Source: Cacajao melanocephalus (Eukaryota > Chordata > Mammalia > Primates > Pitheciidae). Taken from it: a DNA stretch of 64,000 bases. Below the pieces are notes generated by a model. The model was not told the origin of the DNA. It made no database searches and was given only the letters and a program-made list of their open reading frames with translations. Of the stretch, positions 34,203-45,725 are shown in pieces. Each line of letters opens with the position of its first letter. The first letter of the stretch is position 1. The stretch covers positions 1 through 64,000 of the forward strand of contig CAUYLG010066024.1 in the NCBI GenBank assembly GCA_963573385.1. Reading direction: 5' to 3'. Position numbers and translations under genes: made by a program.

Positions 34203-36004
34203 GATGTAATGTGAGTGATGATTTGGAGTAAGTTTCATAATTCCACTTTATTTTACTTTACCTCCCTTCTCTCCCATCAGTCAGCCTTAGGTCAGAGTAA
34301 ATTTTCATACCGAAAGGATAAGCCGAGGAATAGTTTCTATAAAACTTTGCTGTGGATAAGTCAATTAAAAAGAAGTTACATGCCTTTTCACTTAGCTTGC
34401 CAAAGTGGCTCATGGAATGCAAGAGAAACAAAAGATCATTGGTAACATAGATTGCATGGAAACTTTTTTAACGTAATATGGTTTGTTAATAGTTAAAGAC
34501 AGGAAAGTGAAAATTTTCCACCAAACTACTAAGTGTTTATTATCATTAATATGTCTCCTAGTAATATAAAATCAAAAGGAATTATTGCCTTGAAAGAAAA
34601 AATAAAGTACATAGGTTGTAAATATATGATTCAACACCATCCTAATGATATCTTTCTGGCTTTTCAAATTAAATGTACGCATTTCTCCTGGTAATTAGGT
34701 AATTTCTCATTTCCTACAAATGTGTGAGCTCCTTGATGGCAAGGATTGTGCTTCACACCAACTCTGTGTAGTCTAGAGGATGCAGTGCAGTTCTAGGTCC
34801 ATGAAGTTGTGCTAGCATTTAGGACATACTGATCATGTGCCTCCTTCTCTCTTCTTAACTATTCATTCCACTGCTTTAATTTGCAAACAAGATGCCTAAG
34901 TATAAGGCCAGTCTTGCCTTGAAAGATGCAGTTCAGGGCGCACATGTGGTTCTGGTTTTCGCTTCCTGAAGCTCTTTGTTTTGAGGTGACTCTTTTGTTT
35001 ACTTTTGTGTAGAACTTTGTCTAGAGTTTGAAAGGAAGGCTGGTAAGAAATGTCATAACATTTTCTGGGAAACAAATTATCTCGCTTTTAGGAGTCTAAA
35101 CATTTATTAAATTATTGTTGAAGTTTGGAGGTGAGTTCATTATACTATTCTTTTTAGGTACATTTGAAAATTTACATAATCAAAATCTAGAAGAAATTGG
35201 GACTCAAAACAAGGAAAAATACTATTTATAAGGTTGAGCATATATAAGAATAGAAAAACAAAGACATGGCATATGTATTTACTAAGAAATTAAAGCATAT
35301 ATGTGTGCAATTTGATAAAACTCTGAGTTTAAAATCTTACAAAAAGATTTTTTGATGAATATAAGGTTTTAGTCTCTACTTACAGAGTCTAAAGAGGCTC
35401 AAGTTTTTAGAAGCTTATCATTGTCATGGTCTTTTCAAGTAGATTAAAAATGGTCAAGTGTGAGGGGGTATTTTAAAAGGCTACAATGATAATGAAATTT
35501 CACTGCTGATTACCAATATATGAGACCAAAACTTCAGGCTTAGTTGTTACATGGGTGTATTTGTTGTTTTTGCAGTGCTCACACACTGAACTTGGCCTGT
35601 CATCTCACATGTGCATCACAAAGGAAAACTACATTAAAAGTTTGATTAGTGCAAACCTAACACTACTGTTAGTGAAGCAACTCAAAGTAAATTGGGTTAC
35701 TCATTTATGCATTTGTTTGAGCAATAAACATTAAGGACATAGCTTATGCAAAAAACTATTTTCTAAAGACTATAGGAAAAACAAGATATATTGTTTTTTT
35801 CCTCAGTATCTTGTAATTTAGTTGAGAGGACTGACTTGGGCCCTCAACTGTAATATAAAGAAACTGCAGTAACTGTAATATAAAGAAACTGCAGTAAGTT
35901 ATACCAGGAAGGTACAAATGAAGGTTTAGAGAGGTTAGGACGTAGAACAAAGTATTTTTGCTTCAAAAGGATACCCCATTGATGATGGGTCAATAAGGTA
36001 TTTT
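34203..36004. other. Mostly unassigned sequence; weak L2 tail at 34705-34800
   Basis: 'gtgtgagctccttgatggcaaggattgtgctt' at 34722-34753 is a good match to the L2 3'-UTR motif, but little around it supports a longer element. The 25-bp exact tandem duplication at 35847-35896 is listed separately. No gene was recognised. Confidence 0.45.
35847..35896. repeat. Exact 25-bp tandem duplication
   Basis: The unit actgtaatataaagaaactg+cagta occurs twice head to tail (35847-35871, 35872-35896) with no mismatch, which suggests a fairly recent event. Confidence 0.97.
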
Positions 36005-36167
36005 GCTGGGCATGGTGGCTCACATCTGTAATTGCAGCACTTTGGAGGTCAACATGGGCAGATTGCTTGGGTCCAGGGGGTCGAGGCTCCAGTGAGCTGT
36101 GATTGTGCCACTGCACTCCAGGCTGGGCAACACAGTGAAACCCTGTCTCAAAAAAACAAAAAACAAC
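36005..36167 (+). mobile_element. Alu-derived monomer (FRAM/FLAM-like or internally deleted Alu)
   Basis: A single ~145-bp unit joins an Alu head (gctgggcatggtggctcacatctgtaattgcagcactttgg) directly to a right-arm style end (gtcgaggctccagtgagctgtgattgtgccactgcactccaggctggg) and closes with ccctgtctc plus an A-rich tail. The middle of a dimer is missing. It is either an ancient free monomer or a deletion product. Confidence 0.8.
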
Positions 36168-36183
36168 ATACATACACACACAG

Positions 36184-36215
<32 letters not shown>

Positions 36216-36216
36216 A
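36168..36216. repeat. (CA)n microsatellite on the Alu tail
   Basis: About 24 CA units with two interruptions, directly after the A-rich tail of the Alu monomer. Confidence 0.93.
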
Positions 36217-36533
36217 GGATCTTCATGCCCAATAGACGTCTAGATATGTCAGTGTAAAAAATGTTATTTTCTGACCAGGAAATATCTTACCCTGTAACTT
36301 TAATTACCTTTATAGACATTAATAAATATGTAAGGTCAAAATATGATACAACATTTTAGTACCAGATGTAGGTTACAAGCTATTGAGTATACACATAGAG
36401 TTATACATCAATATGTATAGTATGATTCCTATTAGATAATAATGTGTATATTCATGTGTATCTACATATATCTATCCAGCATGAATTTGATAAATTTTTT
36501 GAGCGAGATGTATACCTTTATATCTAATTTTTT

Positions 36534-36593
36534 ATGCTGGAATTAACTATTTTTAAAGTTTGTATAATCTTTAAAAATAGTTAAGTCCGGCAT
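36534..36593. repeat. Inverted repeat, 25-nt arms, 10-nt loop
   Basis: The left arm is 36534-36558 and the right arm 36569-36593. The inner 16 bp (ttaactatttttaaag) are perfectly complementary. The outer 9 bp carry two mismatches. It could extrude as a cruciform or, if transcribed, fold as a hairpin. It matches no MITE that I can name. Confidence 0.93.
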
Positions 36594-37340
36594 ATAGAAT
36601 TGAGCGAGTACAGTACAAGAAAATTTTACTTCATAGGTGAGTTCTGGGATATTTTTACTTTTTCTTTTCAGCATTTTTCAAAATGAAAAGTTGTAATTTT
36701 AGTTTCAATATAGAAGAGATATTTTTTAAAATTTCTAATCCATGTCTGTGCCTTTGGCAAAATAATAAACTCATATGTAGGGACTTTGCTTCTTGGTTTT
36801 AAATTTCCTTTTATGTAAAACAAAGCACAAGAGTACAATTGCATATTTTTATCATAGAATACTAGCAAAAAAAAACACCAAAATTAAGTGTGATTTTTTA
36901 AATAATGTAATATATTATTTTGATTAGTATTGATTAAATAAAACAAATTTATCTAAAATTCATAGGCTTATATAATGACATGTATGTGCATTTCAAGACT
37001 AGTGCAAGGTTAAGCTTATATTTTAAGACTATTACAAAAGCATGTGTCAGTGAAACGTTATCTATACATTGTACTATACATGAGCAATTAACAAGTTAGT
37101 GATGGTCATCTATGAGAAGGAGATTTATTTTTCTCAATAAGTGTTGCGTTCACATTAAAACCATAACATACAAGGGGACATTTCATGAACAGCTTGTTAA
37201 AGTGTCAAGATGTTTTGGTTATACCTTTTTTTCTAAAAGTCAGTGGTAAAAGTAGGTAAAATCATTATCAGATATCAACACATTTATTAGGAAGTGTTCA
37301 TCATGCATTTGCCACTCCTACTACCTGACAGCTGCACGTA
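36594..37340. other. Unassigned AT-rich sequence
   Basis: No gene or repeat family recognised. Confidence 0.45.
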
Positions 37341-37344
37341 ACAG

Positions 37345-37470
37345 AAAGGTCAAGGACTCTGGTTTCAGACCCAGGTCTACCACGTGCATACCAGATGGAT
37401 CTTTAACCATGTTACTCTCTCTCCAAGTTTGTTTCATCATTTGTAAGAAAGGAGAAAACAGAAAATAATG
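37345..37470 (+). mobile_element. MIR SINE fragment, sense
   Basis: 'ggtcaaggactctggtttcagacccaggtctacca', 'ttaaccatgttactctctctccaagtttgtttcatcatttgtaa' match MIR core order. The 3' end is lost. Confidence 0.82.
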
Positions 37471-37629
37471 ATTCTTCCTTTCTCTTGGTGGAAATATATC
37501 TGTTTTGTTTTTTCAAAGAAACCTCACGCTTTCAGTTGGGTGGGCGGGGGTCCTAAGGGCTATTAGAGAGAATAGTTGAGGAAGATAAAGGAACTAACAT
37601 TTGTTAGATATCTTCCCTTTGTTAGCAAA

Positions 37630-38345
37630 GCTGACTTCCTGGGCATGTGACCAGTGCAGTCACACAAAGCTCCATGACCCCCAGAAGGGTCCTGAACTTA
37701 GTTTAAGGCTCTAATAGTCACATTCTAAATTCTTAGTAATTATATCATTGATTTGGTGATTTGTAAATGAAGTCAGAAATGACAAGGGAGCAAGGGCTGG
37801 GGGCTTCCCCACCACTGCAAATGGGTTTCTGGCTGCCAGCTCCCCTCCCCACTGCACCCTGGGCTGGGACGGGCCTCCCTCACCCAGTGGTGCCTGTTGG
37901 GACCTTCTCCCTCATCAGGGGCCAGGGTGCAGGTGTGGGGAGGGTCTTGCATGCCCCGCAATGTCTTGGAGTGGTGTATTGTACACTGCACAGGTGGGAA
38001 TGAACCTTTTACCCACTTGTGATCCAGGTGCCTTCCTGGTGTGTCCCACCTGCCTTGGATTGGAGTTGGTCTAGTAGAAAGGGGAGATGCTTGGCCCAAC
38101 GCCCCTACCCCCAGAGCTGCAGCACGATGCATTGATTGGGTAGTCAGCAAGAGAGGCAATCTAGCCCCTGATGAGCTGCACATGAGCAGGTACGTGAACG
38201 CACCACGGGGCGAGACTGGGGACACCTGCGAGCATCTGTGAGCTTCTTCACTGGTGTGAGTGTACCCGTGCCCAAGGAACACAACATTAAATTAGCAAAT
38301 GAAGAATGTCCTGAGAAAGAGGCTGCAAAAGAAAAGTAAGTGCTT
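37630..38345. mobile_element. GC-rich block, probably a dispersed repeat of unassigned family
   Basis: 37770-38280 is clearly GC-richer than the rest of the window and contains roughly ten CpGs, too few for a CpG island. Phrases such as 'catgacccccagaagggtcctgaacttagttta' and 'gtaaatgaagtcagaaatgaca' read like a known mammalian dispersed repeat, possibly LTR-derived, but I cannot name it. The 169-codon minus frame (37773-38282) is low in features and rich in P/S/H/G, and is most likely a result of high GC. Confidence 0.45.
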
Positions 38346-38409
38346 TATATGGAATCTGTCATGACAATTTTACTTGCCTTTAGAATCACAGACTCCAAAT
38401 TTTAATTTT

Positions 38410-38550
38410 GTGTTAAGCTCTGCAAGTTATTTAGCTCGTACGGTGTATCAAGATGTGCGTTAGGTTGCTGAAAGGAATAAATGAGATAAGGGATATAAAC
38501 ATCTAGCAGAGTCTAGTGCACATTAGGCGTTCAAAAACAGAAGGATTATC
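38410..38550 (+). mobile_element. MIR SINE, 3' half, sense
   Basis: 'ttaagctctgcaagttatttagctcg', 'gttgctgaaaggaataaatgagataagggatataaacatctagcagagtctagtgcacattaggcgttcaa' preserves the MIR 3' half, including the recurring 'gcgctcaa'-type end. Confidence 0.85.
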
Positions 38551-41500
38551 GGAAGTAAACTGTGGGCCTAAAACACAGAAATAGATTAGGAAGCACATTG
38601 TGAAGAGGACAAGGAATTCTACCGGCATCACTAGAGAAGGATCCTTCCATTTTGCTCTCCCAGCCCTGCCCCTCCCTTCAGTGTGAGAGCTGTTTCTAGG
38701 GCATGATTTGTTTCTTTGATACTGAAGATTTTTTTGAAGACTTATTTACCACGTTTTTTATATGATTGTTTAGAAAGTGGTTTGGCAATGCAAGAGGCCA
38801 TTTCTAAGAGCAGTGTGAAAAGGATTCTATATCAAACAAGTCCTTTGCACTGCCCCATCTAATCACCTGAGCAGTATTTTGACACGGGTCAGAAAGGGAG
38901 ACTGGTGAAATGTGAAAGCCAGAAGGCTGCTTAGAGGTAGGCTATTTCAGCTTCTCCTTTTTCAAGTGGATTTGCTGCTGCTGCTCTCTTTTTCTGTGCA
39001 TGTGTGTGTTTGAGCTTCAAAGTGGGGCTTGGCAGGAGCAGTGTGAACCTGTGTATGGTTACAGGCTATCACTAGAAGAAAAAAAATCTTAATCTCTGGT
39101 AAGAGAACATACCCTGCCTATTTTTGGGTATTAAGACTATTCTCATAATAAAAGGAGTTTACATAGCTTTTTGAGAAATATTTTCCAGAAAATTAAGCAT
39201 CTGTTCTCTCTTATTTCCTTTTTAACTTTGCCACTAACTTATGAGCAGTAAAACTGGGAAATCTTATAAAGTATTATGGTCAATAAAATAATTCATGAAT
39301 ATAATATGTCTGGTCTGGGGAAATATATTTTTATCCATTACATGGTACATGGAGTGCACTGTAATTTCTTCCAAGTAACTTTTGGAAGATATCAGGCAAA
39401 ATAATTCAATATGACTAGCAGTTATTTTCTGGAGACTGGTGTCGTTTTGACATGGAGTGCCTTGAAAACATATGGTCTTTCATGTCTCTTATCTGTGCTT
39501 TCCTTGAAAATGTTTATATTTGCTTGTGATAAAATGCATTAAGTTTCATAATCCTGAACAACCTTCTGGTACATGACTCACTTTCAAACAGTGCAACTGG
39601 GGAAACAGAAGTTTTTACCAAAAAAAAAATTTCTTAAGTAGCTATGCGTTTTGTACAACACAGGTGCCAATTTAGATATTTTTTTCAAATGTTAAAATTT
39701 CCAAACAACTGCTGGGATAAATTATGCTTCGCCCTATCCTTTCCCCCAAATAGCTCATATTCTTCAAGAATCCATGTAAGTTTAGCCAGGACTTACCAGC
39801 TTACAAAGTCTGTGCTCATTTGACCTCATGACGTGGTTTCAGCATTCACTGACCCTTGTGATTATGACAGTAAATGTTTTCTATGCATGTGGTAGAATGA
39901 GATGGCTCAAGTGAATGGTTTTCCTTAACACAAGATGAACATAAAACGTTGATTTTCTTCATATTCTGTGATGCATCTACTAGGCATGATTGCTAATGCT
40001 TTCTTCCTTTATGTCGAGAATCAGCAATCTTTCTCCTTAGCTTTTGCGGTTTTTAAAGAAAGGGTGATTTTGGTGGTGTTCATTAACAATGGGAATCCAA
40101 AGCAAAATTTTAAGATGTCTAAATGTACTTTAAAAAAAAATTTAGGTATAATGAAATCAAAATTTAGAAATTGCATCCTAGTTGTTCAGGCTTTATATTT
40201 TGATTTGTTAGATGCATTATAATTTAATAGAACATACACCATCTTTCAAAACCATATATATTTTTACTTTTTCTGCCTTTGTTTCAGTTGATGACAAATT
40301 CAGCTTAATATAGTGGTTGGTGTTACATTTAGAGTAGTCATAATGTGCTGGTGGAGGACTTTACTGCAAACTAGAATTCTAAGGCCCATTTGGAAGATTG
40401 GAAAAATACCTTAGTATATTCAGTGTTGAAAGTCTGCACTTTTTTTTCCCAAAGCCCCATTAAAATGCTTACATAATGAAATGTTCCAGTAATGTTGAAA
40501 TGTGTGAATGTATTGGAATTACGTCTTTTGAAGAGAATATCGGCATCCAAAGAAAAATTTAAAGAGACAATCCCTACCTCCAAAGTTAACACCAATTAAA
40601 ATATCAGTGTAATTACAATGCCCAGTCCTTTTATAATGAATGTAGTTTTCTAAAGCACACAATTTTCCAGTACTTTCAGCCAATTTTCAAAGAAAAATTA
40701 TTTACACTTTATTTGGAATACTAAAGAAAAGCAAAAACAGCTTGAATACAAGCACATTGGAAATCATTCAAGATTCAAATTGTTAAAATGATTCAATCTG
40801 TTCACTGTCTTGGATTTTTTAGAGATTACTCACCTGTGGTAAATTGAAAAACCAGGAAACACTGTATTGTAACATTTTTCAGTTGAACCATTAACTACTT
40901 TCTGGAGATTTTGTCTCTGAAAAACATGGGCATGACATGCACTCTTTGTTCTATTTGTTTTCAGAGGAAGATAATACCAACAAAGAAGCAATCATCTTAA
41001 AGATGTACAAATATTCCCATATGGGCAACACACGAATTCTCAGGGCTAAGGTGCTTTGAAAGGAATGTTTGACTTTATGGAAGTTACATGGGCATAGGAT
41101 GGGAGAATCAAGCCAACTGTTATTAGTGTGATTAAACCATTCTTACACAGGAACTACCTAGAATAGAAACAAGTCATCCAAAACCTGATGGAAGTGAGGT
41201 AATGAATATAATAAGCTACAGAAGCAAGAGAAATCGGGGTGCCTCCAACTGTCTTTGTTTGATTAGCGTATTAAATTTAGAGGGCTGTAACCTGGAAAAA
41301 GCATTTAGTAGCATCAATATTTTCAGATGCTACTCCAAAAAATTTCACAAGTACTTTGTGACCCAGAGTATGAGAGTAATTCTTATTATCCAATTTCATT
41401 GTGAACATTTTATTCAAGGAAGAAATATTAGAACTTGTGAAAAGTACATGCCATAAATTTGTCAGAGATAATATGCCTCCTTCTTGCAAATTCTTGATAT

Positions 41501-42944
41501 TCTGGATATACTTCTTACTATGATCTTAATTGCCTGAAGTCAATTTGGCATGCTTTGTAATAACTCCAAGGGGTCCCTGCTCGTCTTAAATCAATAAAAT
41601 GTTTTATGTATTGGAGACGTTTCTGTTTTAGCAGTCAGATCTAGCCAGCAGACCAGATTTCTGAGTCAGATATTGAATGATATTGTTTTGGAACATTGTG
41701 GATTGTGAACATTTTTGTGGTGGGAGGCTAAGAGAATAGAGCTTTGCCTTATGAGGATATATTCTAAAATTAGTCAAAACTCAACTAGTTTAGGTTAAAT
41801 ATTTCAAAATATATTTTCAACTCCTCAACTTTAAAATTATAAAAATATCGTTGATAAATATCTATTTTTTTTTCTTACTGCAAGCCACTTTTTAGTATAC
41901 TAAGAGGAAAAGAATTCAGTCCAAAAGAGCAATCAAAATATCCCTGGGGGGTGGGGAAGTTCTGATGGTTTTATTTTTTGTGTAAATCTGTTCAAGTGTA
42001 ATCTATGTGTAAAGAAGCTAGAGACCAGGCCCTGCAAACTGTGCTGCCCTCTCTTTAACAAGGTTTTGGTCTTAAACTATAACTGAGTTATATAGTTAAC
42101 TATAACTGAATTATAGTTAAAGACCAAAACAGATTATATATCTTAATTTAGGGGACATTTGTGGTTTTGTTTTGGAGAAGCTTTATGCCACTGACTCTTG
42201 CTTGAAAGAGAAAATTCTGACAAACATAGCAAAATTCAGGTAGATGCTGGCTTCTGTTGAGGAACTAAGTAGAAGGCTAAGGGTTTAAACTATTCTGTGT
42301 ACAAGAAGCAGCTGAAAGGGGCCCTTTGTGATTCTCTTGGCTAGTTAGAAATTCTTCAAATTATGTCTTGTTCTTAGGAGGCAACCTCTAGACTCACACT
42401 TAATGAGCAGCCTTGAAAAATTGCCTTCACCTGATGGCTCCATTTTTAGCAGTCATTCTGAAACCTAATACGGGGGAAGGTGATGAACAAAAATCAAGGT
42501 CCTCTGTGAAGGCAGCTGAGATTCTTTTACTCATTCCAAACACACAATTTAAAGGTGTGTAAAAAATCAAAATGTGACATGAACACAATACCTATTGCAG
42601 AATCCACATACAGAGATGGTCAGAAATTGTCAGACCTAGAAAGTTCTCAGAGCTAGAGGTCTGAAGAAATTGGTCACCTTTTTTCTTATGTGTTAAGTAA
42701 ATTGAGGAGTGGGGTGATTTAGTGACATTCTTGCTAAAGTATATTTATGTGATAAGGTGCAGAAGTTATTTGCTAAATGGCAAATTGAAACCAAAATTTC
42801 TGTTTTCCTGTCTAATGATCAATTGTTTTACCAGAGGGCATTTCTTTCTAATAGGCCCTATAAAAATGCATGCCCATAACCAATATTTTATACCCTGACA
42901 CATGACATGTCATGAATTTTTAAATTAGCAAGCAAAATACTTGT
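38551..42944. other. 4.4-kb interval with no recognised mobile element
   Basis: No Alu, L1, L2, MIR or DNA-transposon blocks stand out over this interval, unlike most of the window. Frames at 39968, 40371, 41202 and 41277 are short, unrelated and without domains. It contains the hairpin at 42063-42130. The lack of insertions could mean constrained non-coding DNA or elements too worn to see. Confidence 0.5.
42063..42130. repeat. Inverted repeat, 30-nt arms, 8-nt loop
   Basis: Left arm 42063-42092, right arm 42101-42130; 27 of 30 positions pair. The outer end pairs gttttggtctt with its exact complement. The loop is tagttaac. It has pre-miRNA-like geometry but a short stem; no transcript evidence is available from sequence. 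Confidence 0.93.
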
Positions 42945-42961
42945 GTGACTAACCGTATTTT

Positions 42962-43036
42962 TAAAGGTTTTTCTCTAGGTTCTGGTAAACATGTGCTGAA
43001 TGAGCAGGTTTGTTACATAGGTATACACGTGCCATG
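42962..43036 (-). mobile_element. L1 3'-tail-only insertion (~75 bp), antisense
   Basis: After a short T-rich tail the sequence is antisense L1 3' UTR: aggttctggtaaacatgtgctgaatgagcaggtttgttacataggtatacacgtgccatg. It is flanked by a 17-bp TSD with two mismatches: gtgactaaccgtatttt at 42945-42961 and gtgactaaccacatttt at 43037-43053. The minus-strand target reads TT/AAAA. The element is therefore one very short 5'-truncated L1 insertion. Confidence 0.93.
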
Positions 43037-43053
43037 GTGACTAACCACATTTT

Positions 43054-44320
43054 AACTATCTTTCAACTTTTAATAAGGTTTTCATTATCACTAAGTGAAC
43101 AATTTTTGCTCTAGCTGGAGTATAGGCGAAAGCTGTTTATCCGTTGCTTTTATTTATATCTATATGAAGTGCTCATATCATTCTAAGGTACAAGTCACCC
43201 CTGAATTAATCATTCCATTCTTACAAACAGCAAATTCTCTCATTGGCTTCCTTCTTTTTCCAGGTCTGAGGTTACATATCTTGGGGAAGAGAGATTGGAA
43301 GTGGATTTCCTTTTTTTTTTTTTTTTTTTAAGAGACATGTTGAGATATAAACACTTACACCTAGCTTGCCTTACATATTAGCCAACTTTTTTTTTGTCTG
43401 AATATCACTGACTTTTGTGAGAGGTTGAAAATTTTCTTGTAATTACAAATGTTAAATTTACTAATGCCATTAGTCTACTAGATACAGTAGACTAACGTAG
43501 TGTAAAATCATTTAACAGAATCCTTTTAATTTCAGGTAGTACTACACAATACACTATCTCATCCATTCATCTGTCTAGTTATCTATTCATTCTATCACCC
43601 ATCTGTTCATCCAGTCATGAAGACCAACCTGACTCAGAAGTCCACTCTATCAAGTGATGTGTCAGGAGGTCAGTAGATACTACTGGAGGAGATAAGTATA
43701 TCTGTCAGCTACATAGGAACTGAACTAAGTAGTCAATATGCCAAGAAGAAGAGGCCACTTGGGTGTTTAAGGGTAGGTAGATTGTGTCTCTGGGTTCCCA
43801 CTTCTGCATCCAATGACTGTCAGCCTTTCTTGAATACAGAATCATCAAAAGTGAGTTAATTATCACTAAATTTCCAGTTGTCTTTGAATGGTATGCACAT
43901 CACATGTTCTCTTTCTATAGTCTTTTCTTTGGTTATTCCATTCTCACAGCTTCCATGAACATTTACATGTATCTAACTCTCTAGTAACTTAATTTTTCAT
44001 TGAGCAGTCACTGTGCGTTACACAAATCCCCAGTTGGGCCTCTCAAGGAAAGTAGGATCTACTATTACACTCCTTCTATAGATGTGGAATCTGAGTTCTG
44101 ATTCTAAACCAATGCTTTTAATTGCTCTGCTGTTTTGACTTTTAGGAATGACTCTACCTCCTAATGAATTTCTCCACCAGGATATTCAACAGGCAACACA
44201 AACTTTCCATGCCCCAAAGCAAGTGATAATCTTTCCTGGAAAAATCAGCAACTACTGTAGATTTCACTCACCTCTGTTGGTGAAACCACCATTCTACCCT
44301 GGCCTGATATTTCAGTGTCA
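43054..44320. other. Unassigned sequence with T run and (ATCC)-like tract
   Basis: A T run lies at 43311-43329 and a degenerate catctattc/catcc-type low-complexity tract at 43562-43617. 43995-44130 has faint antisense MIR character (ctattacactccttctatagatgtggaatctgag). No gene was recognised. Confidence 0.45.
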
Positions 44321-44324
44321 TTGT

Positions 44325-44500
44325 GTTTTGTTTGTTTGTTTTTGATACAGGGTCTCTGTCTAATTTTTTACTTTTTTTTTTTTATAGAGACAGGTCTCAG
44401 TATGTTGCTCAGGCTTGTCTCAAACACCTGGCCTCAAGCAGTCCTCCCACCTTGGCCCCCAAAAGGCTGGGATGACAGACAGGAGCCACTGTGCCTGGCC
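44325..44500 (-). mobile_element. Alu left-monomer type element, antisense
   Basis: (GTTT)n tail, a short 'gatacagggtctctgtct' right-end remnant, then poly(T) and 'atagagacaggtctcagtatgttgctcaggcttgtctcaaacacctggcctcaagcagtcctcccaccttgg..aaaggctgggatgaca' and the Alu head complement gtgcctggcc. The right monomer is almost absent, so this is an old deleted AluJ-like copy or a free left monomer. Confidence 0.85.
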
Positions 44501-44534
44501 AAAGGGTCATTTTAAAATACCCTGTTTCTTTCTC

Positions 44535-44850
44535 TATCTCATCTTCAATTTCAGCAAATCACCTGATTCTGTCTCTGCAGTATCTCTGATATGTCTTTTT
44601 CTCTCCATTGCTGCTCATGCCTCCCAAACTCTAGCCCTTTTACCTCTTACTTGAATGATGAATTGGACTCATAGTTGTTTTCCTACTTCTGTTTTTCCGT
44701 TCCAGATTATGCTTTTGAAAACACATCTTAAATCAGTTACTTAAATCCTCAAAATATTTCAAAGCTTTGTTATTGGCTACCAGATGAAGAACAGATGCTT
44801 CCAGCTGGTGTTCAGTATCTTCTGATTTTCCTTTATGGTGGAGGTCAGAA
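44535..44850 (+). mobile_element. L2 LINE, ORF2 end to 3' UTR, sense (part 1)
   Basis: 'tatctctgatatgtctttttctctccattgctgctcatgcc', 'cttgaatgatgaattgga', 'aaacacatcttaaatcagttactt' and 'gtggaggtc' follow L2 order near the RT C-terminus. The frame is destroyed. Confidence 0.6.
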
Positions 44851-45330
44851 AGCTTAAATACCTGCAGAAATCAGATACCTAACAATTGTTGAAGCAAGAT
44901 TTATGAAAAATGGTTATCTTTATTACAAAATAACTACAGAAACTCAGCCTAGTCATAAAAATAGATGGCAGCTGACATTTCCAGAGGTAATAAGAAGTGT
45001 TAGGGACTGTGGCCTTCAACAGAGTACATAGTTGGTCCTCCAGGGCTCTACTTTTGCTCAAATTCATTGATTACTGACATGTGGGGTTGCAAACCCAGCA
45101 TTGCTATCAGAGTTTTAGATTTTTCAAGAGAAGCCAAACATTTAGAGTTGTATGTGTAATCTCCCAATATTTAAATACTGGTTGCTAACTCACACACTTT
45201 CTTTCTCTTGCTCATTTGCTCTTATTATAATTAGGAAACTAAATACTGAGCAGGTCAAACAAGTCATCAGTTGGCTGAGTTCAGCTCTGGTCTGACATTT
45301 ATTCTATTGGTGTTGTCGTACGCGTCTCTT
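44851..45330. other. Unassigned insertion or degraded part within the L2
   Basis: About 480 bp separate two L2 portions of the same orientation. The text does not match L2 that I can see, so it may be a later insertion of an unidentified element, or L2 sequence too diverged to recognise. Confidence 0.4.
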
Positions 45331-45334
45331 ATTT

Positions 45335-45725
45335 CCTGTATAGGCTTTATGCTCTATGCTCCACCTTTCTCCTACCACGACTTTTACGGTCTTGCCTCTT
45401 TGCCTTTGTTCTTGTAGTTCTTATCCCCAGGAAAGCCATCTTTACATCCAGTTTATTGAGAACTTACTTGTCATCACAGTCTACCTCAAATTCTATGTCC
45501 TGCATAAAATTCCTCCCAATCCTCTCTGCCAGGCATCTCATTTCCTTGTACATTTCCCAAGTCATCTCTTTGTGGTCCATTGCTTAACTCTGCCTTGTGC
45601 ATTTGCTGTTTATACTTTTATGCTCATATTTGACTATAAGATACATGAGGCAAGACCATCTCTGAAAACACCACCATCTTTGCAAATAGCATCTAAATAT
45701 AGGGTGAAACTCAATAAATCTTAGT
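45335..45725 (+). mobile_element. L2 LINE, 3' UTR to end, sense (part 2)
   Basis: 'tttgcctttgttcttgtagttcttatccccaggaa', 'gaacttacttgtcatcacagtctacctcaaattctatgtcctgcata', 'catttcccaagtcatctctttg', 'gactataagatacatgaggcaagacca' and 'gggtgaaactcaataaatcttagtttgaa' match the L2 3' UTR through its terminus. The plus frame at 45356-45724 is a chance reading of this UTR. Confidence 0.8.

Noticed and set aside
37770..38280. Possible CpG island or promoter
   Set aside because: I count only about ten CpGs in ~510 bp, far below expectation for an island, and there is no adjacent exon-like sequence.
43311..43329. T run as another poly(A)-only retroinsertion
   Set aside because: I could not find matching direct repeats on its two sides, unlike the 48.2-kb case.
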